NCBI RefSeq assembly: GCF_000003815.2
Contig: NC_049995.1
Location: 10,483,409-10,545,408 of the forward strand
Length of the DNA: 62,000 nt
Source of the DNA: Branchiostoma floridae
Lineage: Eukaryota > Chordata > Leptocardii > Amphioxiformes > Branchiostomatidae
Direction: 5' to 3'
In this document: one piece after another, positions 59,354-62,000 of the stretch
Numbering within the stretch: position 1 is the stretch's first letter
Layout: the number at the start of each line of letters is the position of its first letter
The notes under the pieces: generated by a model
Told to the model about the DNA's origin: nothing
Database searches by the model: none
The model's input: the letters and a program-made list of their open reading frames with translations, nothing else
Made by a program: the position numbers and the translations under genes

Positions 59354-59687
59354 CAAGGAATCCCACAAATGCCTTAAGAGCTAAGATAACCCGAATCACT
59401 CTCTCATTAGCCACAAGAGATGCCAGAGATAGACCAGGAGGAGTCTTGAATTATTTATCCTAAAAACTTTGTATCGTCCATGCCCTTCAGGCATTTCTCG
59501 TCATCATTCTTGCGAAGATCTATGCCACATTGCCGGGCTATCATTCCGAGGCATGAAAAGTGCCGTTGGAATTTTCGAGGACTGTTTCCTTTTATCGGTT
59601 TAATGCATCACATCATCCTCCCGTGCTGGTAGGCTTATTTGTGACCGTCTCATGTTTAATTCTGTGTGTCGTTTTATTTTATTTTAG

Positions 59688-59861
59688 ATATCGAGAGAAC
59701 GAGCTTTGCTAGGAACAGTAGAATCTGCGCATCCACGGGGCAGAGACTGAACGCCACGGTGGTTGTTTTACCAGCCTTGCCCAATCCCAGCACATCTTCT
59801 GAAGACAAAGACCTCGTCAACACTCTGATTCAGGCCCTGCTGCCGGATAGAACGATTTGCA
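59688..59861 (+). CDS. TPM/MOLO1-like protein, coding exon 2
   Basis: Internal exon of 174 bp bounded by a pyrimidine-rich acceptor (TTTTATTTTATTTTAG) and a GTAAGT donor at 59862. The first two bases join the last G of exon 1 to make Asp, so the protein continues SLED-IERTSFARNSRIC. The exon adds residues 70-127, including the hydrophobic beta-strand-like NATVVVLPALP and a helix-like KDLVNTLIQALLPDRTIC. This order (acidic motif, helix, Cys pair, strand, helix, Cys) fits the first half of a TPM domain. Both flanking introns are phase 1. The rest of the domain and any transmembrane segment must be encoded beyond 62000. The exon is GC-richer than its AT-rich flanks. Confidence 0.68.
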
Positions 59862-62000
59862 GTAAGTACCACATTTCTCTACATGTTTTTGTGGTAGTGG
59901 CCTTTGGGGAATGTAGCTTAAGCATCAATACGTTTCGTTGAAGCTCACACAATCTACTGTAGATAGTAACGATAACAATACCACATGTAAGGTAATGCAA
60001 ATACGAAATTATGGTAAAGGGACCATGAGAAAAACAACAACGCCAAGAAAGGTAAGGGTTTATCAAGAGTTTTTGTTATTGCTGTCTGGAAAATGTTATG
60101 CCAGTGACTGTCACTGAACCCTAACAGTATTAGGCCATGGTCTACTAAAACCCTATAAAAATTTATGTATAATCATCTTCTTAAATACAAAGGATACATG
60201 GATCAATTATGATATAGTGTGGCATACGCAAATAATGCATTGTCTACAATGCACATTAAGAAAATATGAATCAAATGCATTGTATTTTTGTTTGTACACG
60301 CTCACAAGATTCCTTTTTTAATGTAATAATCTATCATCCTAATCAGCCTAAATGTTTCATGCTGAGATGCATCGCAATGAGACAGTGTGTATGCATAACG
60401 TGTGTTGGTTTTGTTCTAGATGGTTAACTGGTTCAAGCTAGTGAAGTTAACAGAAACCTATGAAGACTTTCTGACAAAAGAGACATTAAGAACAAAATAC
60501 TAACCATATTCCGTCTCCTATTTTGTAGTTAAGAGAACACGAATACGAACTAAGTAAACATTTAAAATTCACCTTTTCTGCACGCACTCGTCTGACTTGT
60601 TACAACGTACAGCGATGGATGCCAAATGTAGGTGGCCTAATCTGATTTGAGACTACTTAGCTTGTCCCAAATGGCATCTCAAATACCATCCTTGGCTGTT
60701 CCAAATACAATACGAAAGGAATGGTCAGTCTGCCGTCGCTATAGAACGCTATCGCTGGTCTCAAGCAATAAACCATTGCGTGTTGAAGCGTGTTGGTTCA
60801 AACGTGTCAAATATATGTTTGCTTTGACGGGAAGTGTACTTCAAACTAAGAAAAATTATATTTTCTACTGAATTATTTATCTTTTATTGTACACATGTTG
60901 ATTTTATATGGAGAGTCATGGATCATAAAATAACTGTTTTGCCCTAATTTGTTTTCCATCTTATGTTTTTATGTATATTATATTCCTAGTTAATGTTATT
61001 GTTTTATATCCATGCAAGTTATTATAAGGAGAGGGCTTGCAATAAGAATTGTGTCTTTTTCCGATCCTCAATATATGTAAACAAAGATGAAATAAATTGT
61101 AATATGCAAAAAAGCTTTGTGTACTAGAAATATTTCATGTATCAGAAATCGCAAGAAGGACTTGTCAAAGAAAGCTAGACAAACAAAGTTTGTGAAATAG
61201 ACTATGTAATATCCTATAGCTACCTCCTGCTCTACGCTCATATCAAAAGCACATAATCCTTTACTTATTGACGTTTTTTCAGTCCATTCTTCACGTCTTC
61301 CCTCGAAAAAATGAATCGCAATTTCGCCTCACTTTGACAAACGTTAGCTGGAATATTTAAAATGCATATCGACAAATCATCCACCTATTCATATCCGTCT
61401 GTGCTGAAATATCATACAGAATTCGACATCCATTTGGAGCATAACTCAATTTCCGTCCATTACCTCTGGTTTGAATGCGCTTTTTATGAGAAGCTCCGGA
61501 CAGGCGACGTATTGGGTAAGCCATTTCTTGGACTTGATGAATGTTCTTTGTCGCCTAAATTGTCAGGTGCTCTGGTAATGAGGCTGTTGTGAGTTACGCC
61601 AGTGTGACATTACCTTCTGGTTGCGCGGACTGTGCAGAAATTGCATCAATCCAGAAGCGCATAGGCGAATGAATAAAGACTGTGGTTACGAGGTTTGGGT
61701 TTTATCAAGGGATATTTGCGAGAGGAACATTTTCAATGCATATAATTTGTTGGAAAGTTATTGCTGGTGGCACTTTACGAGGTAGTAGATGTTGTAACAC
61801 TTTACGCAGCTACGCGTCAGTCTTATATTTCGTTGACTAATTTTAAAGAAATGTTTACCAGCATTGCTCGTATATGGTTAGTTATGTATGGCCTCTCCGA
61901 AACACACATGTTCTCTTATAGGTTATGGCAATTATATGACTGCTTCAGTGACTTTATGACAAGAAGACCCGGCAACTTAATGTTGTTCAGTTTCATCTCA
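59862..62000 (+). other. Start of intron 2 of the TPM/MOLO1-like gene
   Basis: Begins with a GTAAGT donor after phase 1. No exon continuing the TPM domain (expected motif of an exposed Cys, a hydrophobic strand and a DR-like turn) was found to 62000. The frames at 60647-60871 and 61362-61592 do not fit. The sequence is AT-rich; near 61040-61060 GGGCTTGCAATAAGAA resembles a LINE 3' end only weakly. Confidence 0.5.

Larger units (their letters stand above)
7651..59687 (+). other. Giant (~52 kb) phase-1 intron
   Basis: Sequence between the GTAAGT donor of exon 1 and the TTTTAG acceptor of exon 2. Matching phases and continuity of the TPM-like domain suggest direct splicing. An additional small symmetric exon inside cannot be excluded by eye. 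The interval is filled with transposable elements and tandem repeats listed separately. I found no convincing nested gene, only a weak candidate on the minus strand at 29690-29842. Confidence 0.6.

Overview
This window looks like non-coding-rich animal DNA, most likely from an amphioxus (Branchiostoma) draft assembly. The reasons are eukaryotic exons with GT-AG splice sites, many palindromic MITE-like elements, tRNA-derived SINEs, 5'-truncated LINE ends, a TTAGGG-type telomeric tract and three assembly gaps of Ns (577, 100 and 575 bases). Nothing looks prokaryotic; most open frames are short chance ORFs or repeat debris. The genus is an inference from the repeat landscape and gene types and was not tested by any search.

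Only two protein-coding genes can be supported, arranged head to head. On the minus strand at 1-868 are the first two coding exons of an S-adenosylmethionine-dependent methyltransferase of the Rv2258c-like type (the N-terminal winged-helix part); the rest lies left of the window. On the plus strand, exon 1 at 7443-7650 and exon 2 at 59688-59861 encode the start of a secreted or membrane-anchored protein with a TPM/MOLO1-like domain (signal peptide, then the CDPDG motif). The two exons are both in phase 1 and join cleanly, so about 52 kb of the window (7651-59687) appears to be one very large intron. At least one later exon must lie beyond 62000.

Region by region: 869-7442 is the intergenic space between the two start codons, with a CCAAT-bearing inverted repeat, a MITE (4400-4939) and two degenerate tandem arrays. 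7651-31500 holds an interstitial telomeric tract (8703-8932), a 1189-bp hAT-type element with perfect ends and target duplication (9822-11010), several palindromic MITE families, a 434-bp hAT-type MITE (27822-28255) and a LINE end. 31500-40500 has SINEs, two related LINE 3' ends, a ~162-bp satellite (32985-34262) and a ~143-bp satellite built from one arm of a MITE (37880-39896). 40500-59687 holds more SINEs, a pogo/mariner-like MITE (47467-47932), a tandemly duplicated MITE block (52161-52890) and many two- or three-copy local duplications. 59862-62000 is the next intron and shows no recognisable exon.

The most unusual signals are the size of the intron, the MITE-arm satellite, and a repeat module found four times that carries a perfect CRE (TGACGTCA) beside a DR1-like nuclear-receptor site. 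I found no evidence of a new multi-gene system.
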